A DNA stretch of 64,000 bases from Pieris napi (taxonomy: Eukaryota; Arthropoda; Insecta; Lepidoptera; Pieridae), in contig NW_025920860.1 of assembly GCF_905475465.1 (NCBI RefSeq), positions 868,001-932,000 on the forward strand, in the 5' to 3' direction. The translations under genes and the position numbers were made by a program. The notes beneath the pieces were generated by a model that saw only the letters and a list, made by a program, of their open reading frames with translations, did not search any database and had not been told where the DNA came from. Of the stretch, positions 50,138 through 63,514 are shown piece by piece; position 1 is the first letter of the stretch; every line of letters begins with the position of its first letter.

Positions 50138-50938
50138 GTAATAAATCAGTTTTGACATAACTTGAATACTAAAAAATGCCAAACAAAGGTGTGCACAACA
50201 GTGACAACATAACTTAACAATTTCATTATTTTGAAGGATTAAAGAAAGGTTAAAGAAAATCATGTCGAACTGAACAACAAGAATCCCCAAACAACTCCAA
50301 AGAAACCTACAAGGAAGACACCGGTATTATATTTAAATTATCTCTATCTCTAAATAGAATAAAAGAAAGTTGCTATCCAGGTCTGTAGCATGTGCTACAA
50401 ATTATATTATTAACACATTTATATAATTATATTAATATAAATGTGTTAAAAAATTTATAATATGAATTATAAAAAAATTTAAGTTTTGCATGGACAGAGC
50501 TTAAATTAATATTCTCTTATTTGTTGCAGAAAGCAAGTAGTAGTTTTAGTTTTGGAGAAGCCTCGTAGATGCACAACCAAGTAATGATTAATTTAAAATT
50601 ACAAACCGAAATTCTGATGAAGACAGTCACTTAAAAATAAATAGTATAATGAAATAAAAATGTTTTAAAGATAAATAGTGTTTTATTTGTTTAATGTAAG
50701 AGAATAATAATAAATATTTATTTAATTAATTTTTCAAATGTAAACTGAACTTTATTGATTTTAATGACTCCTTTTCCAGTCTTTGATTATTTAATTGTAA
50801 TTAATTATTTGCATGCAATCAAAAACTATTTTTAATAATGCCAAAGAAGTATAACTTCTTACGCGCGTACATAAGGACACGCACCCTTTTTTTTTTTTCT
50901 GTGTGTTATTATATTGTTTTCATGCGGCAAAATGGTGT

Positions 50939-51109
50939 TCAAGTGGAACGATCAAAATACATTACTTTTTTTTTAAATAAATTTCTTCTTTCAATCCATG
51001 GTCGCACCCACCACCGTCGACGTATTCTTTGCTTCTTTTTTGTCAACTCTTTGATAAAATGATCACAAATTAAACTAATTCCAAGACGTACGACTTCATT
51101 CGATGACAT
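50939..51109 (-). pseudogene. Inverted Harbinger transposase fragment, unit 1
   Basis: Minus-strand copy of the first ~45 transposase codons (MSSNEVVRLGISLICDHF, RRRWWVRPWIERRNL), then a switch to unrelated sequence. It forms the right arm of the fold-back element. Confidence 0.85.
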
Positions 51110-51511
51110 ATTTAAAAGAAAGAACAATGTTCATTTCTGTATCATATCGTCTAAGCCGTGTGAACATAGAATGAAAAAAAAAATGAAGCATTCACTCGAG
51201 TGAACAATCATTCGAGTGAACCGTCTGATATCACCTTTACGCTTTTGTTCAACATTAAATAATGTTGAAGTTTGTCTCTGTTATGTTAATTCACTCAGTC
51301 ACTCAGGACATGTAATACCGTCTTCATTCATTTTGTTTAACTCTGTGAACATACGATGAGAATTATTCACCGAGACCTTTCAACACTTTTGTGATCAATC
51401 CCGTTGGTTTCATTTATTGGAACGAAGTTCCTTATCGCGCGTTGTGAAAGGGGGCTAGACGGAAAAAATTCTTACGAAAAGTTGTCACGACACTTTTTTG
51501 CTATTTGCTAT

Positions 51512-51611
51512 TGAAATACATCGGTTCTCGTCCGATCACCTAAGTTAAGCAACATCGGGTGAGGTCAGTACTTGGATGGGTGACCGCCTGGGAACACCTC
51601 GTAATGTTGGT
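51512..51611 (+). ncRNA. 5S-rRNA-like sequence, copy 2
   Basis: As copy 1, but the match extends about 15 nt further 5' (GAAATACATCGGTTCTCG). The first ~20 nt of 5S are still absent, so helix I cannot form. It is a pseudogene or the head of a 5S-derived SINE. Confidence 0.8.
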
Positions 51612-52218
51612 TTTTTTTTCGCAGCGATAAGTGAAAATTATTTTTGGAATCACTTAACTAAATTAGTCGTAGTAAACGTACACCAGAATCCCTTTAAAAT
51701 AATAATTGCGGGGTCCCTAGTTTCCTTGCAATTTTTTTGAATACAATACCTTTAAAAAATATTCATTATAATAAATAAAAAAATAATGTTTTAGGAAAAT
51801 GTCAAATTTCTGCGAATTCAAAAATTAGTGAACTATCACAACGAGAACAGCTTATACAAGGAGATGAACCAGATGAGACTAAATTAAAACATCTGAACCA
51901 CGAAATACAAAATATGCATATTAATTGTGCCACTTAATTTATATTTTGGATATCTTACTATTTAATCGCTGCGTAGCACAACGACATCATCCTTCTTCCT
52001 CTTTTAGATTCCTGGTCTCTTAAAACTTTAATAGACGATGAAATATTATTATTATTAAATATACTGTTATGATACCAATTAACATATAAATAATCGAAAG
52101 GCACTTCGTTCCATCCGGGTGTCCCTTGACACCTCTCAAGTTATTTAATAATATAGAATAGACCGAATGAACATTATTAGTAATTATTCTTTATCTATTT
52201 TGTGATTCTTTTTCTCTT

Positions 52219-52362
52219 AATAGGTGATCAGCCTTCTGTGCCTGACACACGCCGTCGATTTTTGGGCGTAAGGCATTCTGGTTTTCACATCATATTTTCC
52301 ATCACAGTACGTGCGAGGGTAATTCTTAAAAACCCAGCAATGACGATGAAGCCATGGCAATG
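52219..52362 (-). repeat. Diverged SINE fragment in unit 2
   Basis: Same as 44557-44700. Confidence 0.6.
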
Positions 52363-55300
52363 TTGCAACATGTACAAAAGTTGTATTAATTACGAAAATA
52401 AAAATCTCTTTTGAGCCCGCCCTATGCTATAAAAGGCAATTTCCTGTCGTCAGTGTAATTAATAATCCAGTATTATGATGTTGCGATGACATCGTCTATT
52501 ATATTGTTATAATATCGTATCGTATTGGCACGTGGACGGAAATATTCCCTTGAGTTGGGGTTCTGTGGTTCTAGCTTCGGATCAGAGATGGCGATAGTAG
52601 CTTTATTTGTGCCTTATTAGAATTTAGTACCTAGACATTTTAAGAAAAAGGACAGTCTAAATTTACCTTAAATGTAGAGAGCGAATTGTATTATATTTAA
52701 AAAAGCACATTTGTCTGATAATATTATTATTATAGTGGCTCTAAACATTTCACCAAGTATCAAGAACAATAAATGTAAAAAATACCTTATGCTGCCTATT
52801 CAGTTTGTTTAAATTATATAATATATAAACTAGATATAATAACATTAACAAATTTAATCAACATCAATATTAAAAAGTAAAAAAAAGTATACGAAAATGC
52901 TTGTTTATAATATCCAAAGATGGCGCTATAAGTCGCATTCTAACGAATGATATTATATAGCAAAATATTAACTTAATAGTTTATTACATTTTCTATGATA
53001 TATTATTTCAAATCCCTGGTCTAAATACATTAAATAATTGAATGTTTCAAATGCTACTTAAGTCATTCTTTGTGCAACGTCCATAGGAGCAATTTTTTAC
53101 GAATATTTTATTTTTAATAACTGTATATAGATACTTGGTGACGTTTATACTGAAGAAAATTTCAAATAAAAGTAATAATTTTTCTGTTCAAAACTCTATT
53201 CTACCCAAGCTTTATAAATCGCCAAGAATCAACACAATACCGTCTAATGTTAAAATATATTGCCCACGTTTAACAATTCAAAGGATTCACATTCGCAACG
53301 CATCGTCGGGCCTATTTGAAATCGGGCAATTTGGTAATGACCAACCATTAACCACAAAAAATATAACTTGATATAACAAGAATGAGACAATAAAATGCGA
53401 ATTATACGTTCAGTTTTTTACCAAAGGCTCACGCGTGGCCGGCACGTGATAGAAAATATTAAAACTGGTGTTAGTTCTGACACGCGGACTTTACCACCAA
53501 TAAATAGAAAATCTTGTAGCCCTATTGTCATAAACTTAAAGCGGTAACACTCTAAAACCTACCTTATTCCACGGACATACGGTTTACTGCAAATTTGACA
53601 GTTTTAATGCGTCTCTACCGTTAGAGGGCGTTGAAAAGAACATTCTATTTTTTGACGAATACAGTTGTGAATAAGTCTGGGGTGGTAATATAAAATTAGG
53701 GTTATCCTCAATGGTCTAAATACCGCCCCCGACGGTTATCGAATAATGCTATTTTGATTGCAGAAGTGCCGGCTAGTGCGGACGTATAATGAATCTTTTT
53801 CGTTACTTCAAAGGTTTGAGGAATGAGAAATTTCTAATATTCAGGCCACGCAATATTTGAAAATGGATTTGTAATATATTTTCTTACTTTACACACTTTA
53901 AGCGGGGAGTTAGATTTTTTATGGAATGAAATGTAGGTAGATCCAAGTGAGTGCAACAGACTTAATAACACATTTCGTACATGATTATTGAATATCATTA
54001 TTTATCTTGAATGCAATATGCACTTCAAATAATAGGGCGTGACCTACTACACCTATAAAGTTTTAGAAAGTACCTTCAATTAATTCCTTTGAAAAGGACT
54101 GAAAAAGTTCTGGGAACCGGAAATAAAATCTGCAACAAAAACTTTATCAAAATCAGCGATATATACAAATAATGATAGGTATTACACGCACTACTATCTA
54201 ATTAATAAACAAACTATCCTTTAAAAACAAACACGGCCCTATAGGACCCCAATATCATTTCATATTTTGATTATGATATCAATGTCACCCACTCGCACTT
54301 TTTATTTCCATTGTCCGTTAATACACATATTAAGCTATTAAAAGTGCGTGCCGTCATAATATAATATTTCATACGTAATGGAATAATTTTATTGTTATCG
54401 ACGTGTTCTAATAAAATGAGCTTAAAAGAAATTGTAGGCCTTTTAGCTAAGTAGTGTTTAAGTTTTACAACATGTAAAGCTGTCAGGGAAGTACAATTAT
54501 TCGTAGCTCAGCCACTGTATTCCTAAGCAATTAGACAAGACTAAGATCTTTAATATCCTATCCAGCATCATGAGTAGCAAAACAGACTTAGTTTGCTTAT
54601 TATCAATGTTTCCAGGAGTTTTAACAGTTTTATCTCGCGCAAATATTCTTGCTTGTTCCATCTACACGATTAAAAAAGCAATGTCATACCTCATTAGAGC
54701 TTGAAACTGCGACAAATCCGTTGGAATTGGGACGTCTGCAGTGCTACAGTCGCCCGACACACGGCCGCTGACTGCGCCCGACACTTCCTCGTTAATTATT
54801 AAATGACTTGATGTTTTTTGATTTTAGATTTTCCAAATCGAAAAGAATGTATGACAAATTGCTGAGACACCAGTGTGAGTGATCACTATCTGCTTTCACT
54901 GTTAAAGACCATAGTGAAAGCCTTTGATTATAACCAACATAGTTTTATGTTGATTGTAATCACCAGCTTGAAGTTCATTTTTGTTACTTAATAAACAAAA
55001 TATATCTAAGTTAGCTGTTCGAAATACATTATATTATGTATTTATTTTATAAAAAATGATGAGGGTGATGCAAAATATTTACGCACGGCCGATCGACACA
55101 TTTTTTGATAGTCATGGTTGAGATTCTGTCGGGTTACGTGTTCTCGTGCATCTAGCATTTTTAATTTGGATAGTACACATATACTTTTTGTTGATTACAG
55201 ATACGTCCACTATTTAAAATTAGTATATAGTGAGTGGTTAGTGCGTGTTTAAGAACTATTGTGAGGCAAGGTATCAATTATCATCAGTCTAATCTCTTTT

Positions 55301-55959
55301 TGTGCCCATACTAAAACTAATCCCAAATCCTTACGGCTGATATTATTGTGTGCCTATCTTTCTGTAAGGAGACATTGACGAGGTATGTACTCAGGACTTA
55401 TTATTTAATATGAATTGTGTATCGACGGCCACCGAACCGTTCTTTGTGGTACATAATTTTTTTTTTTTTTAATGTATATCCTATCCTATATCCTTCTCCT
55501 ATATTTAACTGACTTCAGAAACTTCAAAAGACACGAAAAAATATTGTTTTACCTTTTTTGTATTCTCTTTTATAGTCTTAATGCATCTCGAGATTATTTG
55601 TTAATCTTAAACTATTTTATAAAGCTCGCTTAAAATAATTGTACGGTTTGTATAGTAATATTACAGAAAGATAAATGTTATTTATATGTCGTCGGATGTA
55701 TTAAGTGATTTATTTGAGTTTAGATATCATCATTTATAACTAAATAGTATGATTAAGTATTACTTATATCTGTTAACAAGTTTTTGTATTATTTTTAAAG
55801 TTTTTTTTTCAAAAGTGTCTCTAAAGGTGATATCAGAGTCAGACGGTTCACTCGAATGATTGTTCACTCGAGTGACTGCTTCATTTTTTTTCATTCTATG
55901 TTCACACGGCTTAGACGAAATGATACAGAAATGAACATTCATTGTTCTTTCTTTTAAAT

Positions 55960-56238
55960 ATGTCATCGAATGAAGTCGTACGTCTTAGAATTAGTTTAAT
56001 TTGTGATCATTTAATCAAAGAGTTGACAAAAAAGAAGCAAAGAAAACGTCGACGGTGGTGGGTGCGACCATGGATTGAAAGAAGAAATTTATTAGGAGCT
56101 TCCAATACATTGTTGAGAGAACTAGCCGTTGAAGATCCTGATTCATATTGTAATCATCTTCGAATGGATGAAAGTAAATTTGAAGAAAAGTTAAAAAAAC
56201 GTTATAACTTCGTCGACAACGTGATGTCCGTCGGCTAG
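55960..56238 (+). pseudogene. Harbinger transposase N-terminal fragment, unit 2
   Basis: Protein identical to the unit 1 fragment at 48291-48569. Confidence 0.85.
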
Positions 56239-57058
56239 ATAATGAAAGATGAAGAACAAAAAATGAACCGTCTGATATCAACTTAAAGGTGACATTTTCA
56301 CCTTTCATTCGGTACATTTCACTCGAAATGAAATGTCTGAACAAAAAATGAAACACGAGTGACGAATGAATTCATTAGTGAACCGATCCAACAGTGTTGG
56401 ATATTGGCATCCGGTATCTTTCATTCCCACCCCGAATGAACGAGAAATGAACGGTCTGAACACTGAGAGAACATTCATTCGGATTTGGCCAGACGGACAT
56501 CACGTTGTCGACGAAGTTATAACTTTTTGAAGTTATACTTCTTTAGGCGCGTTATGAAAATTTGATGAGAGTGAAATTTTACGATGCGCGCGCACCTATG
56601 ACACAAAATTCGGAGTGTGATTATAGCGTGCGCAATCTACAAAAGAAATAGAATATAAGCTAACTTCACGCATATTCTATTTCTTAGCTTAGCAGCTTAA
56701 CAAGAATTTTGAATATCCATGACAATTGACATCTGACATTGACATTTACCTTTTAAACAAATATAGGAGTTTGAATTATTGTTTAAAATAAAAGATTATC
56801 TATGTATCTAGTTATTTTCATTCTACAAGTGCGAATTTTATATGTGCGTCTGAATTATAATCAGAAGTGATTTAAATTTAATATCTAAATCAAAACTAAT
56901 TAATATGATAAAATATTTGTGAAAAAACTGTGCCAACCTTCCTGAGTGCTTCAATACAATTGAGGTTAACTATCCGTAGGTATTATCGAGTATTATTGTT
57001 GATTAAAACTGAAACATGAACCATTATTAATTGCTTATGTTTATTGCGTTTGTTACAG

Positions 57059-57803
57059 CAACGTTTTAGAAATATTCTATATATCAATAATTGAGAACAA
57101 AGATTTAAGCACAAATACTAATAAGGAGAAAATGAAGGCTTGGAGCGATATAACAGAGAAGTAAACATTTTAATAAGTACCTGCATCTCAAAAAAATGAC
57201 CACATTATTTAATCAAAACATGTAATTTTTCAGATTTAATCTAGCAAATATAAGGACAAGAGACAAAAAACAATTGATGAATCAGTGGAAGTGCACTAAA
57301 TTGAATACAAAAAAAGAGTTGTCATCTTATCGCCGTGAAACATCTAAAACTGGAGGTGGAACAAAGCCACCATCACCTTCTCGAGACACAATGGATATGG
57401 CAGAGATGATACCGCAACGGTTTGAAGTAGATTTCAATGAATTTGATTGTGATGGTGTCGAGGTAGGAATGTTAATTATAAATATGATGTATGGTGATGT
57501 TCAAGGTTCAACCTTTCAAGCATAGGCATATGCTCACAACAGTACTTTATTCCCCTACAGGTAGTTAGAGATATTGTAATACCTCAAAACATCCATGTTG
57601 CACTTGTAGTACCGAAACTCTGTCCAGCCAGAAGTGAGCCCATTCCCACTTATAATGGACAGTGGGTATAATACACCTTAATACCTGAGTGCGAACCACT
57701 CACCATGATACTTAAATTAATAGATGTTATTTATATATTTCAGGATATTACAAATAAAATCATTTTGGAAACAATTGATATCCCAAAAGCCAACAATGAC
57801 AAG
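57059..57803 (+). CDS. Myb/SANT-like Harbinger accessory gene, unit 2 (spliced)
   Basis: Exons 57059-57160, 57234-57462 and 57744-57803 with the same splice sites as unit 1. A possible later acceptor reads TTTTGTAG here (near 57901) but TTTTGAAG in unit 1, so unit 2 may be closer to the original form. Confidence 0.65.
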
Positions 57804-58604
57804 GTAATAAATCAGTTTTGACATAACTTGAATACTAAAAAATGCCAAACAAAGGTGTGCACAACAGTGACAACATAACTTAACAATTTCATTATTTTGT
57901 AGGATTAAAGAAAGGTTAAAGAAAATCATGTCGAACTGAACAACAAGAATCCCCAAACAACTCCAAAGAAACCTACAAGGAAGACACCGGTATTATATTT
58001 AAATTATCTCTATCTCTAAATAGAATAAAAGAAAGTTGCTATCCAGGTCTGTAGCATGTGCTACAAATTATATTATTAACACATTTATATAATTATATTA
58101 ATATAAATGTGTTAAAAAATTTATAATATGAATTATAAAAAAATTTAAGTTTTGCATGGACAGAGCTTAAATTAATATTCTCTTATTTGTTGCAGAAAGC
58201 AAGTAGTAGTTTTAGTTTTGGAGAAGCCTCGTAGATGCACAACCAAGTAATGATTAATTTAAAATTACAAACCGAAATTCTGATGAAGACAGTCACTTAA
58301 AAATAAATAGTATAATGAAATAAAAATGTTTTAAAGATAAATAGTGTTTTATTTGTTTAATGTAAGAGAATAATAATAAATATTTATTTAATTAATTTTT
58401 CAAATGTAAACTGAACTTTATTGATTTTAATGACTCCTTTTCCAGTCTTTGATTATTTAATTGTAATTAATTATTTGCATGCAATCAAAAACTATTTTTA
58501 ATAATGCCAAAGAAGTATAACTTCTTACGCGCGTACATAAGTACACGCACCCTTTTTTTTTTTTCTGTGTGTTATTATATTGTTTTCATGCGGCAAAATG
58601 GTGT

Positions 58605-58775
58605 TCAAGTGGAACGATCAAAATACATTACTTTTTTTTTTAATAAATTTCTTCTTTCAATCCATGGTCGCACCCACCACCGTCGACGTATTCTTTGCTT
58701 CTTTTTTGTCAACTCTTTGATAAAATGATCACAAATTAAACTAATTCCAAGACGTACGACTTCATTCGATGACAT
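58605..58775 (-). pseudogene. Inverted Harbinger transposase fragment, unit 2
   Basis: Same as 50939-51109 with few changes. Confidence 0.85.
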
Positions 58776-59177
58776 ATTTAAAAGAAAGAACAATGTTCAT
58801 TTCTGTATCATATCGTCTAAGCCGTGTGAACATAGAATGAAAAAAAAAATGAAGCATTCACTCGAGTGAACAATCATTCGAGTGAACCGTCTGATATCAC
58901 CTTTACGCTTTTGTTCAACATTAAATAATGTTGAAGTTTGTCTCTGTTATGTTAATTCACTCAGTCACTCAGGACATGTAATACCGTCTTCATTCATTTT
59001 GTTTAACTCTGTGAACATACGATGAGAATTATTCACCGAGACCTTTCAACACTTTTGTGATCAATCCCGTTGGTTTCATTTATTGGAACGAAGTTCCTTA
59101 TCGCGCGTTGTGAAAGGGGGCTAGACGGAAAAAATTCTTACGAAAAGTTGTCACGACACTTTTTTGCTATTTGCTAT

Positions 59178-59277
59178 TGAAATACATCGGTTCTCGTCCG
59201 ATCACCTAAGTTAAGCAACATCGGGTGAGGTCAGTACTTGGATGGGTGTCCGCTTGGGAACACCTCGTAATGTTGGT
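59178..59277 (+). ncRNA. 5S-rRNA-like sequence, copy 3
   Basis: As copy 2, with two extra changes (GTGTCCGCTTGG for GTGACCGCCTGG) in a strongly conserved part of 5S. This again argues that the sequence is not under rRNA selection. Confidence 0.8.
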
Positions 59278-59884
59278 TTTTTTTTCGCAGCGATAAGTGA
59301 AAATTATTTTTGGAATCACTTAACTAAATTAGTCGTAGTAAACGTACACCAGAATCCCTTTAAAATAATAATTGCGGGGTCCCTAGTTTCCTTGCAATTT
59401 TTTTGAATACAATACCTTTAAAAAATATTCATTATAATAAATAAAAAAATAATGTTTTAGGAAAATGTCAAATTTCTGCGAATTCAAAAATTAGTGAACT
59501 ATCACAACGAGAACAGCTTATACAAGGAGATGAACCAGATGAGACTAAATTAAAACATCTGAACCACGAAATACAAAATATGCATATTAATTGTGCCACT
59601 TAATTTATATTTTGGATATCTTACTATTTAATCGCTGCGTAGCACAACGACATCATCCTTCTTCCTCTTTTAGATTCCTGGTCTCTTAAAACTTTAATAG
59701 ACGATGAAATATTATTATTATTAAATATACTGTTATGATACCAATTAACATATAAATAATCGAAAGGCACTTCGTTCCATCCGGGTGTCCCTTGACACCT
59801 CTCAAGTTATTTAATAATATAGAATAGACCGAATGAACATTATTAGTAATTATTCTTTATCTATTTTGTGATTCTTTTTCTCTT

Positions 59885-60028
59885 AATAGGTGATCAGCCT
59901 TCTGTGCCTGACACACGCCGTCGATTTTTGGGCGTAAGGCATTCTGGTTTTCACATCATATTTTCCATCACAGTACGTGCGAGGGTAATTCTTAAAAACC
60001 CAGCAATGACGATGAAGCCATGGCAATG
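59885..60028 (-). repeat. Diverged SINE fragment in unit 3
   Basis: Same as 44557-44700. Confidence 0.6.
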
Positions 60029-63000
60029 TTGCAACATGTACAAAAGTTGTATTAATTACGAAAATAAAAATCTCTTTTGAGCCCGCCCTATGCTATAAAA
60101 GGCAATTTCCTGTCGTCAGTGTAATTAATAATCCAGTATTATGATGTTGCGATGACATCGTCTATTATATTGTTATAATATCGTATCGTATTGGCACGTG
60201 GACGGAAATATTCCCTTGAGTTGGGGTTCTGTGGTTCTAGCTTCGGATCAGAGATGGCGATAGTAGCTTTATTTGTGCCTTATTAGAATTTAGTACCTTT
60301 GTATTCATTATTTACAATATTTTGTAGTTTTCAGACATTTTAAGAAAAAGGACAGTCTAAATTTACCTTAAATGTAGAGAGCGAATTGTATTATATTTAA
60401 AAAAGCACATTTGTCTGATATAATTATTATTATAGTGGCTCTAAACATTTCACCAAGTATCAAGAACAATAAATGTAAAAAATACCTTATGCTGCCTATT
60501 CAGTTTGTTTAAATTATATAATATATAAACTAGATATAATAACATTAACAAATTTAATCAACATCAATATTAAAAAGTAAAAAAAAGTATACGAAAATGC
60601 TTGTTTATAATATCCAAAGATGGCGCTATAAGTCGCATTCTAACGAATGATATTATATAGCAAAATATTAACTTAATAGTTTATTACATTTTCTATGATA
60701 TATTATTTCAAATCCCTGGTCTAAATACATTAAATAATTGAATGTTTCAAATGCTACTTAAGTCATTCTTTGTGCAACGTCCATAGGAGCAATTTTTTAC
60801 GAATATTTTATTTTTAATAACTGTATATAGATACTTGGTGACGTTTATACTGAAGAAAATTTCAAATAAAAGTAATAATTTTTCTGTTCAAAACTCTATT
60901 CTACCCAAGCTTTATAAATCGCCAAGAATCAACACAATACCGTCTAATGTTAAAATATATTGCCCACGTTTAACAATTCAAAGGATTCACATTCGCAACG
61001 CATCGTCGGGCCTATTTGAAATCGGGCAATTTGGTAATGACCAACCATTAACCACAAAAAATATAACTTGATATAACAAGAATGAGACAATAAAATGCGA
61101 ATTATACGTTCAGTTTTTTACCAAAGGCTCACGCGTGGCCGGCACGTGATAGAAAATATTAAAACTGGTGTTAGTTCTGACACGCGGACTTTACCACCAA
61201 TAAATAGAAAATCTTGTAGCCCTATTGTCATAAACTTAAAGCGGTAACACTCTAAAACCTACCTTATTCCACGGACATACGGTTTACTGCAAATTTGACA
61301 GTTTTAATGCGTCTCTACCGTTAGAGGGCGTTGAAAAGAACATTCTATTTTTTGACGAATACAGTTGTGAATAAGTCTGGGGTGGTAATATAAAATTAGG
61401 GTTATCCTCAATGGTCTAAATACCGCCCCCGACGGTTATCGAATAATGCTATTTTGATTGCAGAAGTGCCGGCTAGTGCGGACGTATAATGAATCTTTTT
61501 CGTTACTTCAAAGGTTTGAGGAATGAGAAATTTCTAATATTCAGGCCACGCAATATTTGAAAATGGATTTGTAATATATTTTCTTACTTTACACACTTTA
61601 AGCGGGGAGTTAGATTTTTTATGGAATGAAATGTAGGTAGATCCAAGTGAGTGCAACAGACTTAATAACACATTTCGTACATGATTATTGAATATCATTA
61701 TTTATCTTGAATGCAATATGCACTTCAAATAATAGGGCGTGACCTACTACACCTATAATGTTTTAGAAAGTACCTTCAATTAATTCCTTTGAAAAGGACT
61801 GAAAAAGTTCTGGGAACCGGAAATAAAATCTGCAACAAAAACTTTATCAAAATCAGCGATATATACAAATAATGATAGGTATTACACGCACTACAATCTA
61901 ATTAATAAACAAACTATCCTTTAAAAACAAACACGGCCCTATAGGACCCCAATATCATTTCATATTTTGATTATGATATCAATGTCACCCACTCGCACTT
62001 TTTATTTCCATTGTCCGTTAATACACATATTAAGCTATTAAAAGTGCGTGCCGTCATAATATAATATTTCATACGTAATGGAATAATTTTATTGTTATCG
62101 ACGTGTTCTAATAAAATGAGCTTAAAAGAAATTGTAGGCCTTTTAGCTAAGTAGTGTTTAAGTTTTACAACATGTAAAGCTGTCAGGGAAGTACAATTAT
62201 TCGTAGCTCAGCCACTGTATTCCTAAGCAATTAGACAAGACTAAGATCTTTAATATCCTATACAGCATCATGAGTAGCAAAACAGACTTAGTTTGCTTAT
62301 TATCAATGTTTCCAGGAGTTTTATCAGTTTTATCTCGCGCAAATATTCTTGCTTGTTCCATCTACACGATTAAAAAAGCAATGTCATACCTCATTAGAGC
62401 TTGAAACTGCGACAAATCCGTTGGAATTGGGACGTCTGCAGTGCTACAGTCGCCCGACACACGGCCGCTGACTGCGCCCGACACTTCCTCGTTAATTATT
62501 AAATGACTTGATGTTTTTAGATTTTCCAAATCGAAAAGAATGTATGACAAATTGCTGAGACACCAGTGTGAGTGATCACTATCTGCTTTCACTGTTAAAG
62601 ACCATAGTGAAAGCCTTTGATTATAACCAACATAGTTTTATGTTGATTGTAATCACCAGCTTGAAGTTCATTTTTGTTACTTAATAAACAAAATATATCT
62701 AAGTTAGCTGTTCGAAATACATTATATTATGTATTTATTTTATAAAAAATGATGAGGGTGATGCAAAATATTTACGCACGGCCGATCGACACATTTTTTG
62801 ATAGTCATGGTTGAGATTCTGTCGGGTTACGTGTTCTCGTGCATCTAGCATTTTTAATTTGGATAGTACACATATACTTTTTGTTGATTACAGATACGTC
62901 CACTATTTAAAATTAGTATATAGTGAGTGGTTAGTGCGTGTTTAAGAACTATTGTGAGGCAAGGTATCAATTATCATCAGTCTAATCTCTTTTCGTGCCC

Positions 63001-63514
63001 ATACTAAAACTAATCCCAAATCCTTACGGCTGATATTATTGTGGGCCTATCTTTCTGTAAGGAGACATTGACGAGGTATGTACTCAGGACTTATTATTTA
63101 ATATGAATTGTGTATCGACGGCCACCGAACCGTTCTTTGTGGTACATAATTTTTTTTTTTTTTAATGTATATCCTATCCTATATCCTTCTCCTATATTTA
63201 ACTGACTTCAGAAACTTCAAAAGACACGAAAAAATATTGTTTTACCTTTTTTGTATTCTCTTTTATAGTCTTAATGCATCTCGAGATTATTTGTTAATCT
63301 TAAACTATTTTATAAAGCTCGCTTAAAATAATTGTACGGTTTGTATAGTAATATTACAGAAAGATAAATGTTATTTATATGTCGTCGGATGTATTAAGTG
63401 ATTTATTTGAGTTTAGATATCATCATTTATAACTAAATAGTATGATTAAGTATTACTTATATCTGTTAACAAGTTTTTGTATTATTTTTAAAGTTTTTTT
63501 TTCAAAAGTGTCTC

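Larger units (their letters stand above)
48153..51239. mobile_element. Composite fold-back Harbinger element, unit 1
   Basis: About 3.1 kb with ends that are long inverted repeats (48153-48420 versus 50970-51239), starting TAAAGGTGATATCAG. Each arm carries the start of a PIF/Harbinger transposase. Between them are a second inverted pair (48531-48562 / 48825-48860), a further element with GAAGTTATACTTC ends (near 48869 and 50850) and a spliced Myb/SANT-like gene. It looks like a nested or rearranged Harbinger. The target duplication is not clear. Confidence 0.75.
43695..51384. repeat. 7.67-kb tandem unit, copy 1
   Basis: First of three head-to-tail units starting ACTTTTGTGATCAATCCCG. Contents in order: a 130-bp conserved lead-in, a 5S-like stretch, a SINE-like fragment, AT-rich DNA with two small candidate ORFs, and a composite Harbinger element at the right end. 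It differs from copy 2 by a replaced or expanded AT stretch at about 43832-43861 and by small indels; otherwise near-identical. LINE-A abuts its left edge. Confidence 0.92.
55822..58905. mobile_element. Composite fold-back Harbinger element, unit 2
   Basis: Copy of 48153-51239 with minor indels and substitutions. Confidence 0.75.
51385..59050. repeat. 7.67-kb tandem unit, copy 2
   Basis: 7666 bp, complete. Unlike copies 1 and 3, it has a 7-bp insertion near 54815 and lacks 3 bp near 56253. Confidence 0.92.
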
